Of a stretch of DNA of 27,864 nt, positions 1 through 7,471 are shown piece after piece. Position 1 is the first letter of the stretch; each line of letters opens with the position of its first letter. The notes under the pieces were generated by a model that was not told where the DNA came from, made no database searches, and worked only from the letters and a program-made list of their open reading frames with translations. Made by a program: the position numbers and the translations under genes. The DNA is from a virus, in IMG/VR virus record IMGVR_UViG_3300044819_000017, positions 1-27,864 of that record; one strand, given 5' to 3'.

Positions 1-571
1 CTATCCCGGCGCGTTTCTGCATCTGCCGGAACTTTTCCTCCTCGGCAAGCAGGCGCGGCCCCTCCCGGCTAAACATGAGGAACGTTTTTTCGTCCATGCC
101 GAACATGGACGCGATGTTTGCGCCGATGAAATGCGGGTAACGGGTATTCAGCGCCTGCACCAGCTCGATCAATGTTTTGGCGGTATCGTTCCCCTCGGTA
201 TTGTGGCCGACGATGTTGTTCAGGAACTGCCGCATGCCGGGATTGAGGCGTAGCGTTTGAGCCATGCCCTCGAGCGCCTCGCGTGCGTCCTCCGCACTGA
301 CGCCGATCTTTTGCGCGCCGAACTCAAGGGCCTGAATCTCACCCGCCGCCGACCTCGTCCGCTTGGAGGCGTAGTAGAGCTTCTCCATGTTCGACGCGAA
401 GACCTGCACGTAGGCTTCCACGGCCCCAGCAGCGCCGGTGATCGCCGCTCCGGTCTTTAGCGCAGTCTTGGTGGCAGTAGTCAGCGCGCCGATGAAATTC
501 TTATTGCCCGTGGGGTCTACGCGCCACCCCAGGGACATCAAAAACTCTTTCAGGACGGTTCTACTTGCCAC
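1..571 (-). CDS. Tape measure protein, N-terminal part (cut by window edge)
   Basis: An open frame starts at a GTG at 571 and runs off the left edge after 190 codons, so only the N terminus is present. It begins M-A-S-R-T-V-L-K-E-F and soon reads LGWRVDPTGNKNF, a start typical of tape measure proteins of DUF3383/DUF3277 phages, followed by an Ala-rich helical stretch and helix-rich sequence. The position fits: tape measure genes come directly after the tail assembly chaperone pair, and this start overlaps the chaperone extension by 11 nt. The product would set tail length as the ruler inside the tail tube. No transmembrane stretch is certain in the visible part. The function rests mainly on gene order and N-terminal style. 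Confidence 0.8.
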   Translation of the reverse strand, partial: MASRTVLKEFLMSLGWRVDPTGNKNFIGALTTATKTALKTGAAITGAAGAVEAYVQVFASNMEKLYYASKRTRSAAGEIQALEFGAQKIGVSAEDAREALEGMAQTLRLNPGMRQFLNNIVGHNTEGNDTAKTLIELVQALNTRYPHFIGANIASMFGMDEKTFLMFSREGPRLLAEEEKFRQMQKRAGI

Positions 572-791
572 GACTTGCCTCCATCAGCCGGGACCGATTT
601 TCATTGTCCACGCTGATCTTTTCGTTCATGTCGGCAATGTCATTCAAGTCGAGCGTCCCGTCCTTTAGGCTTTCGTACAGGCACATCCTTTCAGCGACCG
701 GGCGCAGCACCCAATCCAGGCCGGTAGACATTTCCACAAAATCCACCCCAGCCGCGTTGCCACTACTCAGCCTTGTTGCTGGGGACCTGGA
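561..791 (-). CDS. Tail assembly chaperone, -1 frame extension (GT-like part)
   Basis: This frame has no good start of its own next to the upstream gene but joins the chaperone ORF by a -1 shift at the T7 run (791-797). It then encodes 76 residues, beginning SRSPATRLSS and ending SRLMEASRGK. The product of the shift would be about 209 aa: 133 from the upstream frame plus 76. The part after the internal ATG at 731 (MSTGLDWVLRPV, then YESLKDGTLDL) resembles small proteins that follow the chaperone in DUF3277/DUF3383 tail modules, so a separate 56-aa product from 731 is a possible alternative or addition. By analogy with lambda gpG/gpGT, the extended form would bind tape measure and tube protein during tail assembly. 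Confidence 0.75.
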   Translation of the reverse strand, partial: SRSPATRLSSGNAAGVDFVEMSTGLDWVLRPVAERMCLYESLKDGTLDLNDIADMNEKISVDNENRSRLMEASRGK

Positions 792-1189
792 AAAAAATTG
801 CCCAGGTTCTCCCGCAGCACCGCGAATACAAGCTGCATCACTTCGGGCAGCGGGATGTCCTGCTGCAAATTGACCGCGCCCTGAGCTTTCACCGGTGCCC
901 ACGTACCATTGTCGAGCTTCAAATGGCAGACGAGCAGGCATTTGTTCAGGACGAACTCGGCGTCGGCGTCGGACAGCCCGGCAATGGCCTCGGCTACCGG
1001 ACCCATCGCAGCCAAGGCCGCGATGTCGTCGATCTTGGTTCCGTCCGTCTCGATGGTACTTGCCACCTTCCCCATCGCGAAAAATGCCGGGGCCAAGCGG
1101 CGGACGACATTGAACTGCGTGAAGACGTTCAGCTTGCCGATGCGATAGGTCTTTTCTCCTACCTGCACCTCATTTGGTTCTGCTTGCAT
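767..1189 (-). CDS. Tail assembly chaperone (G-like), 140 aa
   Basis: The ATG at 1189 has a GGGAG Shine-Dalgarno sequence nine bases upstream. The protein starts MQAEPNEVQVGEKTYRIGKL, a form common in tail assembly chaperones, with a hydrophobic, helical middle. It ends shortly after a TTT TTT codon pair. It lies between the tail tube gene and the tape measure gene, the usual slot for the chaperone. Its role would be to keep the tape measure protein soluble and recruit tube subunits; chaperones of this kind are not part of the finished virion. The short frame-0 end (PGPQQQG) is the product made when no frameshift occurs. Confidence 0.85.
   Translation of the reverse strand: MQAEPNEVQVGEKTYRIGKLNVFTQFNVVRRLAPAFFAMGKVASTIETDGTKIDDIAALAAMGPVAEAIAGLSDADAEFVLNKCLLVCHLKLDNGTWAPVKAQGAVNLQQDIPLPEVMQLVFAVLRENLGNFFPGPQQQG
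791..797 (-). promoter_or_regulatory. Slippery heptamer for -1 ribosomal frameshift
   Basis: On the minus strand the bases are T TTT TTT, read in frame as AAT TTT TTT CCA. This is a perfect X XXY YYZ heptamer with both zero-frame codons TTT. After a -1 slip the ribosome reads TCC AGG TCC and stays open for 76 codons into the tail chaperone extension. The zero-frame stop (TGA, 767-769) is only 21 bases beyond the slip site. This arrangement is the established lambda G/GT mechanism. I did not find an obvious stimulating pseudoknot by eye. Confidence 0.85.
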
Positions 1190-1218
1190 GGCGTCGCTCC
1201 CGACATGTTAAAAACCGA

Positions 1219-1677
1219 TTAGCCCTGGACGCCCGCGCCGAGCGCCGGGTCCATGATGCCCACGTTGAACTCCCACTCGACCGAGCCGCCTTCCTTGGCG
1301 TAGTTCAGGTCGGGGACCTTGGCGAAGCCCACCTGCTGGCAGGTGATGACGTCGCCGCTGACGGTGTTGGTCATCGTGAGCGTGTTCTGCCCGTAGTTCG
1401 CGGCGCTGGCGCGCTGTGCCGCGAGCGCGGCCATGAGCTGCGCATTGACGGGGCTGGTTTTGAGCAGCCGCACCGTGGCCTTGCCTGCCTTGCTTGCGAA
1501 CAGGTTGTGCATGACTTCGCCGCCCGCACCCTGCGTCATGGTGCCGACCTCGTTCACCTGCGAAAAGCTGATGCCCTCGTCGGAGGCCCCTGCGTCGGAG
1601 CCAAGGGAAAAGGAAACGCCAGGCCCAACAATGGCCACGTTGACGTCTTTGAAGCTATAGGTGTTCGGGGCGGGCAT
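1219..1677 (-). CDS. Tail tube protein (DUF3277-like), 152 aa
   Basis: The protein starts MPAPNTYSFKDVNVAIVGPG and ends VEWEFNVGIMDPALGAG. The order of beta-rich segments, the N-terminal TYSFKDVNVAI and the closing EWEF strand fit the DUF3277 family of contractile-tail tube proteins. The length of about 150 aa is normal for the family. It lies 12 nt downstream of the sheath gene, the standard sheath-tube order, and has GGAG upstream of its ATG. It would form the hexameric inner tube through which DNA passes. No signal peptide or membrane segment is seen. Family assignment is by pattern recognition. Confidence 0.88.
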   Translation of the reverse strand: MPAPNTYSFKDVNVAIVGPGVSFSLGSDAGASDEGISFSQVNEVGTMTQGAGGEVMHNLFASKAGKATVRLLKTSPVNAQLMAALAAQRASAANYGQNTLTMTNTVSGDVITCQQVGFAKVPDLNYAKEGGSVEWEFNVGIMDPALGAGVQG

Positions 1678-1689
1678 GGTCGTCTCCGG

Positions 1690-3168
1690 TTAGCGGTTCA
1701 CGTTGATCGTTACGTCCACCGTGCGGACGGCACCGGCGAGCTTGGCCGCGACCTGGATCGGCGGCGACTTGCGCGCCTCCCGGTCGACCTGAAGCTGCGT
1801 CGCCACCGCAGGCGCATAGACATAAAAGCCTTTCGGCAGGAAGGCACCTTGCACCAAGATACCGAAGCCCGCGCTGTTCCAGACACCCGCCGCGAGCATG
1901 CCGTTGGTTACGCCCTGCGAGCAGACAGACTCGATGGTGGTGACGATGAGGTGGATGCCCGCGTCGGTCTGCGGGATTTTCGTCGGCGACGTATAGAGCA
2001 GGTTGTAGATCGCGTTCTGGATCGTCACCGCCAGCCAGTCTGTATCGGTGATGATGTCCGCCGGGTCGCCGGACGTCATGTTGCCGAGCTGAATGATCGC
2101 CGTATTGTTTTGGTACGCGGCAAAGACGTTCGCGTTGTTGGCGGCGGCGGCATCGGCCTGCGACTCGGTCAGGTTCTCGGCAACGATGCCGGGCTCCTGC
2201 TTATACATGAGGTCGATGACCGTGTTGTTGCCGTTGTAGTCGACGTTGATCAGCCGCGCCAGGGCCGAGCAGACCGCGTACAGGTTGGTCGAGCTGTATT
2301 GCACGAACGACCGCTTGTAGCGAAGCTGCGTGAGCAAGTATGCGATGTTGGCTTGGTCGACCGGCGAAATGCAGCCAGTTTCCTGGGTGCTGATGCCGTA
2401 AATGTGTTTATTGTTGGCCGCCTCAATGTATGCGGCGCATGCCAGGTGGTCGGCGTCCAACGCACCCAGGACCGTGATCGCGTACCACGCCTGCCCGTAG
2501 TTTTGATCGAACAGGGTAACGGCAGCGACAGCAGTTTCCGCATCGATGCCGTCGGCTTGGTACCCGCCGCCGCCGATCCCCATGCCGAGCATCACGGAAA
2601 TGTCTGTGGCCGCGCCGGGCGTGAGGAAGGAGATGGAGGAGCCTGCGCCGACCGCGACCGACTCGATCTTGAAGCGGTTGTAGACGGCGTCATAGGTGCA
2701 AATGGCACCGGCGAGCTTGTTGGTGATCGCCGTGGCGACCGCGTTCAGGTTGCCCACGCCGGTAAAGTCGATGCCGTTGACCGGCACAGCGCCTGCGCCG
2801 TTGATATTGATGCCGAACGAGCCGTTGTTGATCGCCGCCCAGGTAGCGGGGTTCAGGTTCGCCCCGGACAGCGTCGCGCCCACAAGTAGCCCGGCGGTGG
2901 GGTTTTGCGCCCAGCGACCGATGCTCAGGGTATTGGGCTGCGGGTTTTGCTCGAACCACAGCAGGGCCGCGAAGTATTCCGGCAACGCCGTGCCGAAGTC
3001 CGCCGCGACCTCGTCGATGGAGATGTAATTGCGGATGCGCTCCGTAACGTCGATGATGTCGGAGCTGCCGAGGATCAGGAGCGTGTTCAGGCTCTGCGCC
3101 TGCGCCGACTGTGGCGTGAGTACCACGCTCACATCGATGAGGCGGCTGACTGCGAGTTTGTTCGACAT
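1690..3168 (-). CDS. Contractile tail sheath protein (DUF3383-like), 492 aa
   Basis: The protein begins MSNKLAVSRLIDVSVVLTPQ and has TLLILGSSDIIDVTERIRNY, a typical DUF3383 N terminus. The C terminus (KSPPIQVAAKLAGAVRTVDV) is the conserved closing domain of the family. Its length, close to 490 aa, is normal. It is followed directly by the tube gene, and the pair is the best evidence that the virion has a contractile tail. A GGGG-type ribosome binding site lies upstream of the ATG. The sheath surrounds the tube and contracts on infection. The gene is intact, without frame breaks. Confidence 0.92.
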   Translation of the reverse strand: MSNKLAVSRLIDVSVVLTPQSAQAQSLNTLLILGSSDIIDVTERIRNYISIDEVAADFGTALPEYFAALLWFEQNPQPNTLSIGRWAQNPTAGLLVGATLSGANLNPATWAAINNGSFGININGAGAVPVNGIDFTGVGNLNAVATAITNKLAGAICTYDAVYNRFKIESVAVGAGSSISFLTPGAATDISVMLGMGIGGGGYQADGIDAETAVAAVTLFDQNYGQAWYAITVLGALDADHLACAAYIEAANNKHIYGISTQETGCISPVDQANIAYLLTQLRYKRSFVQYSSTNLYAVCSALARLINVDYNGNNTVIDLMYKQEPGIVAENLTESQADAAAANNANVFAAYQNNTAIIQLGNMTSGDPADIITDTDWLAVTIQNAIYNLLYTSPTKIPQTDAGIHLIVTTIESVCSQGVTNGMLAAGVWNSAGFGILVQGAFLPKGFYVYAPAVATQLQVDREARKSPPIQVAAKLAGAVRTVDVTINVNR

Positions 3169-3180
3169 GGCTGTGGCCCC

Positions 3181-3792
3181 TTATGGTCCTGTGACGTCGA
3201 TTGAAACAGTGCCAGGGTCGCTGTGCAATGACCCTTGCGCGGAAAGAAGGTTAAGTATTGGGTACTGGCGACGAATTTCGCGACGGACATTCCATTCCAT
3301 ATCCATCCGGTTTTGCCACACGTCGTTTACTTTTTCCGGCAGTCGGATGATGTCCCCGGTATCCAAAAAGCCGACCCCAACAAGCTGCATCACTTCCAGG
3401 TTTTGCGGCAATTGGATTCCCTCGCGAAACTGTTCCGCAAAGGCACCCGCGTTGGGGCCGTAAAAGCTGAGCAGCGTGGCGACCGTTTCGTACCGAATCA
3501 TCTGGTCGTCACCGTCGTTAAGCGTAGCGCCGGACTCGTGACGGATCGCGGCATATGTATCGGCACGCTGTGCGGTAATGCCGAAGGCGCACCAGTCCGT
3601 ATCCGGAGCGGCAGGCGTATCCGGCGGCGCAGGCTGCCAACGTGGGCGCACGAGGGACGCCGGGTTGTAGCCTGCCACGGCGACCACAATCTGCTGCAAG
3701 AAACGGTCGAGCGACTGCCCCTCTATCGGCGGCGCGAGTGCCGGGTCGGGAAGGAGGTAGCCGCCGGTGGCTGAGGTATTGGGCGGCGGCAT
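3181..3792 (-). CDS. Neck terminator protein (gp12-like / LIC12616-like), 203 aa
   Basis: This ORF lies between the sheath gene and the head-tail connector genes and begins one base inside the previous stop (TAATG). It has a proline-rich start, then a domain with FLQQIVVAVAGYNPASLVRPRW and DTDWCAFGIT. Such LVRPRWQ and DWCAFGI motifs are seen in phage neck terminator (gp12-like/LIC12616) proteins found in DUF3383 phages. The later part (VGVGFLDTGDIIRLPEKVND) is also consistent. The likely role is at the junction of neck and tail. There is no membrane or signal sequence. The family call is from recognition of motifs and position. Confidence 0.75.
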   Translation of the reverse strand: MPPPNTSATGGYLLPDPALAPPIEGQSLDRFLQQIVVAVAGYNPASLVRPRWQPAPPDTPAAPDTDWCAFGITAQRADTYAAIRHESGATLNDGDDQMIRYETVATLLSFYGPNAGAFAEQFREGIQLPQNLEVMQLVGVGFLDTGDIIRLPEKVNDVWQNRMDMEWNVRREIRRQYPILNLLSAQGSLHSDPGTVSIDVTGP

Positions 3793-4193
3793 TAGCCCAT
3801 CCCCGACGGCGCGGCCTGCTGTGTATCGATGCTGCCTGCGAGTGCCTGAATGAAACCGGCCCCATACTGCACATAAGGCTCGACCAGTTTCACGACGTAG
3901 TTATCACCCCGCCACGTCACCACGTCCGGCTTAAAGCCGGGCGACGGTCCCTGCAAACGAAACTTCGTCACGATGGAAATAGTACGACTCGAGTTATCCC
4001 CTTCCGGCAGCCGGTCCAGGTCGTTTGGGCTCGCCATTGTCACGACGCCGATCTTGCCGGGGATGACCTGTGGCACCGGCACCGTGGACTCGCCAAAGCT
4101 ATTCACCACCTCCGGCGAGCGCGTGACGTCAAACGTATCCGCAAAGTCTGGATCGACCAAGACCTCGGATACGTCAAGGAAGGGCTTGCCCAT
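3792..4193 (-). CDS. Neck/tail-completion protein, 133 aa, family uncertain
   Basis: The start ATG overlaps the stop of the HxHxH-tagged upstream gene (TGATG), and its TAA overlaps the next start, so it is translationally coupled on both sides. The protein (MGKPFLDVSEVLVDPDFADT) looks beta-rich, with TISIVTKFRLQG, WRGDNYVVKLVEPYVQYGAG and a C-terminal Gln/Ala stretch. Short proteins of this kind (130-170 aa) between gp10-like and neck terminator genes are head-tail joining or tail completion proteins. The phrase W-x-G-D-x-Y-V-V is common in such proteins. The specific family cannot be fixed from the sequence alone. Confidence 0.65.
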   Translation of the reverse strand: MGKPFLDVSEVLVDPDFADTFDVTRSPEVVNSFGESTVPVPQVIPGKIGVVTMASPNDLDRLPEGDNSSRTISIVTKFRLQGPSPGFKPDVVTWRGDNYVVKLVEPYVQYGAGFIQALAGSIDTQQAAPSGMG

Positions 4194-4432
4194 CAGAAGT
4201 CAGTCTTTAGACGAAAAAACCGTTTGATCTGCTCAAAATCAGCAGACCGTGATATCTGCTGGCCACGTTCACGTACTGCATAGTGGCCAGCAAAAATCCC
4301 GGTCCCTTTAATCAACGTGTAACCACCCTTCGTCTCGTAGACATCCCCTTCAATTTCCGTCGGGTAAGCCGAGGTCAACCACGGTTTGCTGCGACCTGCA
4401 TCATGCAAGTGGATGTGGATGTGTTTACTCAC
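4193..4432 (-). CDS. HxHxH-tagged small protein, 79 aa
   Basis: The protein starts at GTG (4432), which overlaps the upstream stop as GTGA, and reads MSKHIHIHLHDAGRS. The rest contains GGYTLIKGTGIFAGHYAVRE and ends FEQIKRFFRLKTDF, a compact alpha/beta pattern. I do not recognise the family. What stands out is the alternating-His N terminus, nearly identical to that of the genes ending at 4959 and 6005 and similar to that of the gene at 12153-12542. The bodies of these proteins are different. A role in the virion is suggested by the location among neck genes, but this is inference. Alternating His would suit a beta-strand with all imidazoles on one face and could bind metal. Confidence 0.7.
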   Translation of the reverse strand: MSKHIHIHLHDAGRSKPWLTSAYPTEIEGDVYETKGGYTLIKGTGIFAGHYAVRERGQQISRSADFEQIKRFFRLKTDF

Positions 4433-4962
4433 CGAAACCGCCCCTTACCACGACGCACCACATAGGTAATCGACCGCAGCATTTGGGCCGTATCAATCAA
4501 GGGCGTGGTATCCGACGCGCTCGTGGCCTTGCGGCGATACTTGCTGCCCTTGGAGCGGCGGCGACGTGCGGCCACCGTGCTCGCGGCCAGGGGCGGCGGT
4601 ATGCCCTGCCGAATGTGCATTTGAGCGGCGCTGGCGGCTGCCTGCCCTGCGGCACTGAAGGCCCGCAGCATGCGGGCAGGGTCGGAGGCCAGGACTGCCT
4701 CGCCTGCCTGCCGGAAGTAGTTTTCGATCTTGCCCTTGGCGGCCACGATGCCGGGCGCAAGGAATGGGCGGGCGGGGATGTTTGCCGCCGGGCTGCCGTT
4801 TTCGTGCACGTAGCCCAGTTCGGCATTGCTCATCGGGTCGCCGTCTTTGCGCTGCGCCTTGTCCGCAGGGATGCCGACGAGGACGTCGTAGTCCGTCAGG
4901 CGCAGCATGTCCGCCACGAGCTTGCGTGTATTGTCCTTCGTGATGGACATGCCGGACTTCAT
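4429..4962 (-). CDS. Head-tail/tail completion protein (HK97 gp10-like), 177 aa
   Basis: I choose the ATG at 4962, which overlaps the previous TGA as ATGA, over an upstream in-frame ATG at 4995. The protein contains VLVGIPADKAQRKDG, NAELGYVHENGSPAANI and PARPFLAPGI. The G-x-P...N-A-x-L-G-x-x-x-E-N-G and P-x-R-P-F-L motifs are typical of gp10-like neck/tail proteins. The C-terminal half is very basic (AARRRRSKGSKYRRK) and ends with TPLIDTAQMLRSITYVVR, the D-T-G/A-x-L-R-x-S-I pattern of the family. The role would be to join head and tail. The short frame around 4493-5113 on the same strand is a shadow. Confidence 0.78.
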   Translation of the reverse strand: MKSGMSITKDNTRKLVADMLRLTDYDVLVGIPADKAQRKDGDPMSNAELGYVHENGSPAANIPARPFLAPGIVAAKGKIENYFRQAGEAVLASDPARMLRAFSAAGQAAASAAQMHIRQGIPPPLAASTVAARRRRSKGSKYRRKATSASDTTPLIDTAQMLRSITYVVRRGKGRFR

Positions 4963-6005
4963 TTTGTGTAGATCGACCCCTTGTCGCCGCCCCACTCACC
5001 CACATGCTTGCCGTCCGCGCCAATGGCAGCCGCGATATCTTTGTCGCCCTCGAAGCGCGTCGCCCCGGCAGCCTTGGCCGCAGCACGCCACGCCGAATAT
5101 GTTTGATACTCACGCTCGCCCAGGTGATTCAAGGCGTCTTTGCGCAGGCACTTCGCGCAGCCGCAGTCCCGCACGCGGTCGCCAGTGCCCCCCACCAGCT
5201 CGTTGATTATCTTTTTGGCCTCTTCGAGGCTGTGCGCCGTCCCGATGTTCGCGCCGCCCTTTTTGATGTAGAAGTCCTGCCGGTTGAATATCGAATTGGT
5301 GATGAGGTATCCCTTGAATGCGACTTGCGTGTAGGTGGTGTCCACGGACCGCATTTGCGCACGATCCCACCGGCCAATCACCTTTCCGTTCCGATACGCG
5401 ACCATCATGTAGCCCTGGCCGCGCCGAATATCCAAGGGGTACGGATCGGACATCCGCATCATGCGGACTTCCCACTCAGCATAGGACGACGTGGCGTCCC
5501 GCGCACCCATACGGCGCTTCGCCGCCAGCATCTGCTTCGCGGCAAGGTGTACCGCTTTGCTGGCGAACATCGTTTTACCGGCAGTTTCCTTGATGAGGTC
5601 CTCAAGCTCCGACGGCCCCATGCGCAGCATGTTTAGGCCACGCGCTGCGGCGTTGAGGTCCGATTGGTCCGGTTCACGCTCGGCGTCCCGGCGACGGCTG
5701 TCATAGCCCATGCGCGTATTTTCGTTTTTAATCCAGGCCTCAGCTTCACCGCGTGTTTTCCACGGAGCCCGACCAATGCCGATCGTGTTCCTTTGCTCGT
5801 TATAAACGGTAAAGCCGGTGTTGATTTTTTCCCAGTTAGCCTTGTCCTCCGAACTAGTCCAAGGCACAGCCCCATAAATAGATGCACCGGCCCCAGTCTT
5901 CTTGTTACGCCACATCTTGGACTCGACTACTGACCAAGGAGACTCCCGATCAACAGCGCGGTGACGCTTCCGATCATGCAGATGAACGTGAATGTGTTTG
6001 GTCAT
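4959..6005 (-). CDS. HxHxH-tagged 348-aa protein, unknown function
   Basis: The start ATG shares one base with the stop of the upstream tagged gene (TAATG). It begins MTKHIHVHLHDRKRH. Two stretches look like copies of one small domain: about residues 60-100 (INTGFTVYNEQRN, then EAEAWIKNE) and about 225-270 (FKGYLITNSIF, then FYIKKGGANIGTAHSLEEA). The C-terminal part has DCGCAKC, a likely Zn-binding pair of Cys, and an Ala-rich helix. The middle is rich in Met and Arg. There is no signal peptide or membrane segment. I do not recognise a family. Position between connector and neck genes suggests a virion or morphogenesis role. Confidence 0.75.
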   Translation of the reverse strand: MTKHIHVHLHDRKRHRAVDRESPWSVVESKMWRNKKTGAGASIYGAVPWTSSEDKANWEKINTGFTVYNEQRNTIGIGRAPWKTRGEAEAWIKNENTRMGYDSRRRDAEREPDQSDLNAAARGLNMLRMGPSELEDLIKETAGKTMFASKAVHLAAKQMLAAKRRMGARDATSSYAEWEVRMMRMSDPYPLDIRRGQGYMMVAYRNGKVIGRWDRAQMRSVDTTYTQVAFKGYLITNSIFNRQDFYIKKGGANIGTAHSLEEAKKIINELVGGTGDRVRDCGCAKCLRKDALNHLGEREYQTYSAWRAAAKAAGATRFEGDKDIAAAIGADGKHVGEWGGDKGSIYTK

Positions 6006-6202
6006 TAGCGGAGGTAAATCATCAAACCGTCGATGTCAGCTTTCGCCATTTGAAGCTGGTTGCGCGCCCCTTGAATATCCCGCCCGGCGAGCGCAGCAGC
6101 TTGACGCAATTTGGGGATCACGTTGTTTGAGATCCCAGCGACCAGATTTTTGACATCATCCGGCTTTGCATCACTTAAATGAATGTGAATGTGTTTACTC
6201 AT
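6005..6202 (-). CDS. HxHxH-tagged small protein, 65 aa
   Basis: It begins MSKHIHIHLSDAKPDD and continues as a predicted helical protein (VAGISNNVIPKLRQAAALAG, then IQGARNQLQMAKADIDGLMI). It ends one base into the next start. The N-terminal 12 residues match those of the 79-aa and 348-aa neighbours almost exactly, while the rest is unrelated. The gene starts 4 nt from the stop of the DUF4054-like gene, so all are in one transcript. Function unknown. The small size and helical body fit an accessory or assembly factor that is addressed by its tag; this is inference. Confidence 0.7.
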   Translation of the reverse strand: MSKHIHIHLSDAKPDDVKNLVAGISNNVIPKLRQAAALAGRDIQGARNQLQMAKADIDGLMIYLR

Positions 6203-6206
6203 CGCG

Positions 6207-6707
6207 TCACCCGCTCATGTTGGGATAATTTGCATACCACGGACCCGGCCACGCACCGCCACCGCTAAAGGGCGGCGCGCAGCCGAGGCCTACCTGTATC
6301 GGCCCCGCACCAAAAGCATTGAGCAGCCGGATGAAGCGCAGCCCATAAACGGTGAGGTTCCAATGCCCCGCGCCAGGCTCCGAAGACGCCCCGGTATCGA
6401 AGCCGATGGATACCTTGTCGACGGACTTGTTGTTGACCGGACCCTCGGCCACCCCCGGCACGCCGCCGTTGTTAGCGGAGGCAATAGCCTTCGCTTCGAG
6501 GACAAGCTGATGCGCGGCATAGAGCTCCTGTCCGTAATCAAACTCCGTGCGGACGTTATTGCCGCCCGCGCCCGGCACACCCCACCGGTCCTGATTGAGG
6601 AACAGCGCGGCGAACGCGAGCCAATACGTGATCATCGGCACCGGATAGACCGACGCGTCCCCAAACTCGGGGAAGTCGGCTACAAAGTCGGCGGCGGCGA
6701 TTCCCAC
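6207..6707 (-). CDS. Head-tail adaptor (DUF4054-like), 166 aa
   Basis: The product begins GIAAADFVADFPEFGDASVY, with the F-x-x-x-F-P-E-F pattern of head-tail adaptor proteins, then YWLAFAALFLNQDRWG and ELYAAHQLVLEAKA, both typical of DUF4054. The later part SVDKVSIGFDTG and YGLRFIRLLNAFGAGPIQVG also fits. The first possible start in this frame is GTG at 6707, with GGATG upstream. The length is close to the family norm. It lies downstream of the capsid genes, the position where connector subunits are encoded. It probably forms a ring under the portal. Confidence 0.82.
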   Translation of the reverse strand: MGIAAADFVADFPEFGDASVYPVPMITYWLAFAALFLNQDRWGVPGAGGNNVRTEFDYGQELYAAHQLVLEAKAIASANNGGVPGVAEGPVNNKSVDKVSIGFDTGASSEPGAGHWNLTVYGLRFIRLLNAFGAGPIQVGLGCAPPFSGGGAWPGPWYANYPNMSG

Positions 6708-6723
6708 CCAGGCATCCGGTGAA

Positions 6724-7380
6724 TTACTTCTTCACCGCTGCGGCGGCAGCTTCCGCACGCTTGGCCTCGGCTACGGCAGCGTCGGCGACCTTCTTCATGC
6801 GGTCGGCTTCCGCCTGCGCCTTGGCCGCGACCGCGTTCAGGTCGATCACCCGGACGCCCATTGCCACCGCAAACCAATGCTCGGCCACGACGGACGGCAC
6901 CTGCGAAATGCCTTTGGGGATGACGTTCACGACGCCGTGCGCCAGGGTGACGTTCACCGCCTTGGGCGAATCGACCATGACGAGCGACGCATTGGCAAGG
7001 GCGAGCTCGGCGGCAGCCTTGGCACCGGCAGCGGCACCGGCGGCACTGATGCGGTGCTCCTCCTGCGCCTTGCGCTCGGCATCCTGCGCGGCCCGGACAG
7101 CGTCCTCGGCGTTTTTCTTGGCGGTGGCCACCTTGCGCACCGACTCCTCGGCGTCCTGCTTTGCCTTGGCCTCGGCTTCCTGCCGGGCTTTCGCTTCGGC
7201 GTCGGCAAGGGCTTGCGCCTCCTGCTCTGCGCGGGCCTTGGCTTCGGCTTCCGCCTTGGCCGGATCGACGGCAGGCTTTTCGTCCACCTTGCCGCGCCGC
7301 TGGATGGTCTTGGCGTCGGCACCACCGGCGGCCTGCTCCCCGTCGGCCTGCTGCATGTAAATCCGTTTCATGGTTTTCAT
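6724..7380 (-). CDS. Coiled-coil, alanine/lysine-rich virion-module protein, 218 aa
   Basis: Residues about 40-125 are a long charged coiled coil with repeated AEAKA/QEAEAKAKQ units, TolA-like in composition. Residues about 140-185 contain a compact segment, VNVTLAHGVVNVIPKGISQV then EHWFAVAMGVRVI; this V-I-P-x-G-x-x-x-V...H-W-F pattern is seen in small proteins that follow the DUF2184 capsid gene in other phages. A second Ala/Lys-rich helix ends the protein. AGGAG precedes the ATG. The gene comes just after a terminator, with no room for a normal promoter. The repeats explain the many shadow frames on the other strand. Function in virion assembly is inferred. Confidence 0.75.
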   Translation of the reverse strand: MKTMKRIYMQQADGEQAAGGADAKTIQRRGKVDEKPAVDPAKAEAEAKARAEQEAQALADAEAKARQEAEAKAKQDAEESVRKVATAKKNAEDAVRAAQDAERKAQEEHRISAAGAAAGAKAAAELALANASLVMVDSPKAVNVTLAHGVVNVIPKGISQVPSVVAEHWFAVAMGVRVIDLNAVAAKAQAEADRMKKVADAAVAEAKRAEAAAAAVKK

Positions 7381-7404
7381 CCTGCGCTCCTATTCAGGTC
7401 ATTG

Positions 7405-7440
7405 AAACAAAAACGGCCCGGAAGATAATCCTCCGGGCCG
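7405..7440 (-). terminator. Intrinsic terminator after the major capsid gene
   Basis: On the minus strand there is a perfect 9-bp GC-rich stem (CGGCCCGGA with TCCGGGCCG, arms 7432-7440 and 7414-7422) with a 9-nt loop, followed by TTTTTGTTTC. It lies 31 nt after the stop of the capsid gene and 25 nt before the start of the next gene. This is the clearest terminator in the window. Because the downstream gene follows at once, it probably reduces, rather than blocks, transcription into the tail genes. Confidence 0.9.
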
Positions 7441-7471
7441 CGCCTTTTCGCCCGGCGACCTGCGGCGGCTC

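Noticed and set aside
1174-2889. A 571-codon open frame on the plus strand across the tube and sheath genes
   Set aside because: It is antisense to two clear tail genes, is rich in Arg, Val, Asp and Gly as expected for GC-rich shadow frames, and has no recognisable motif.
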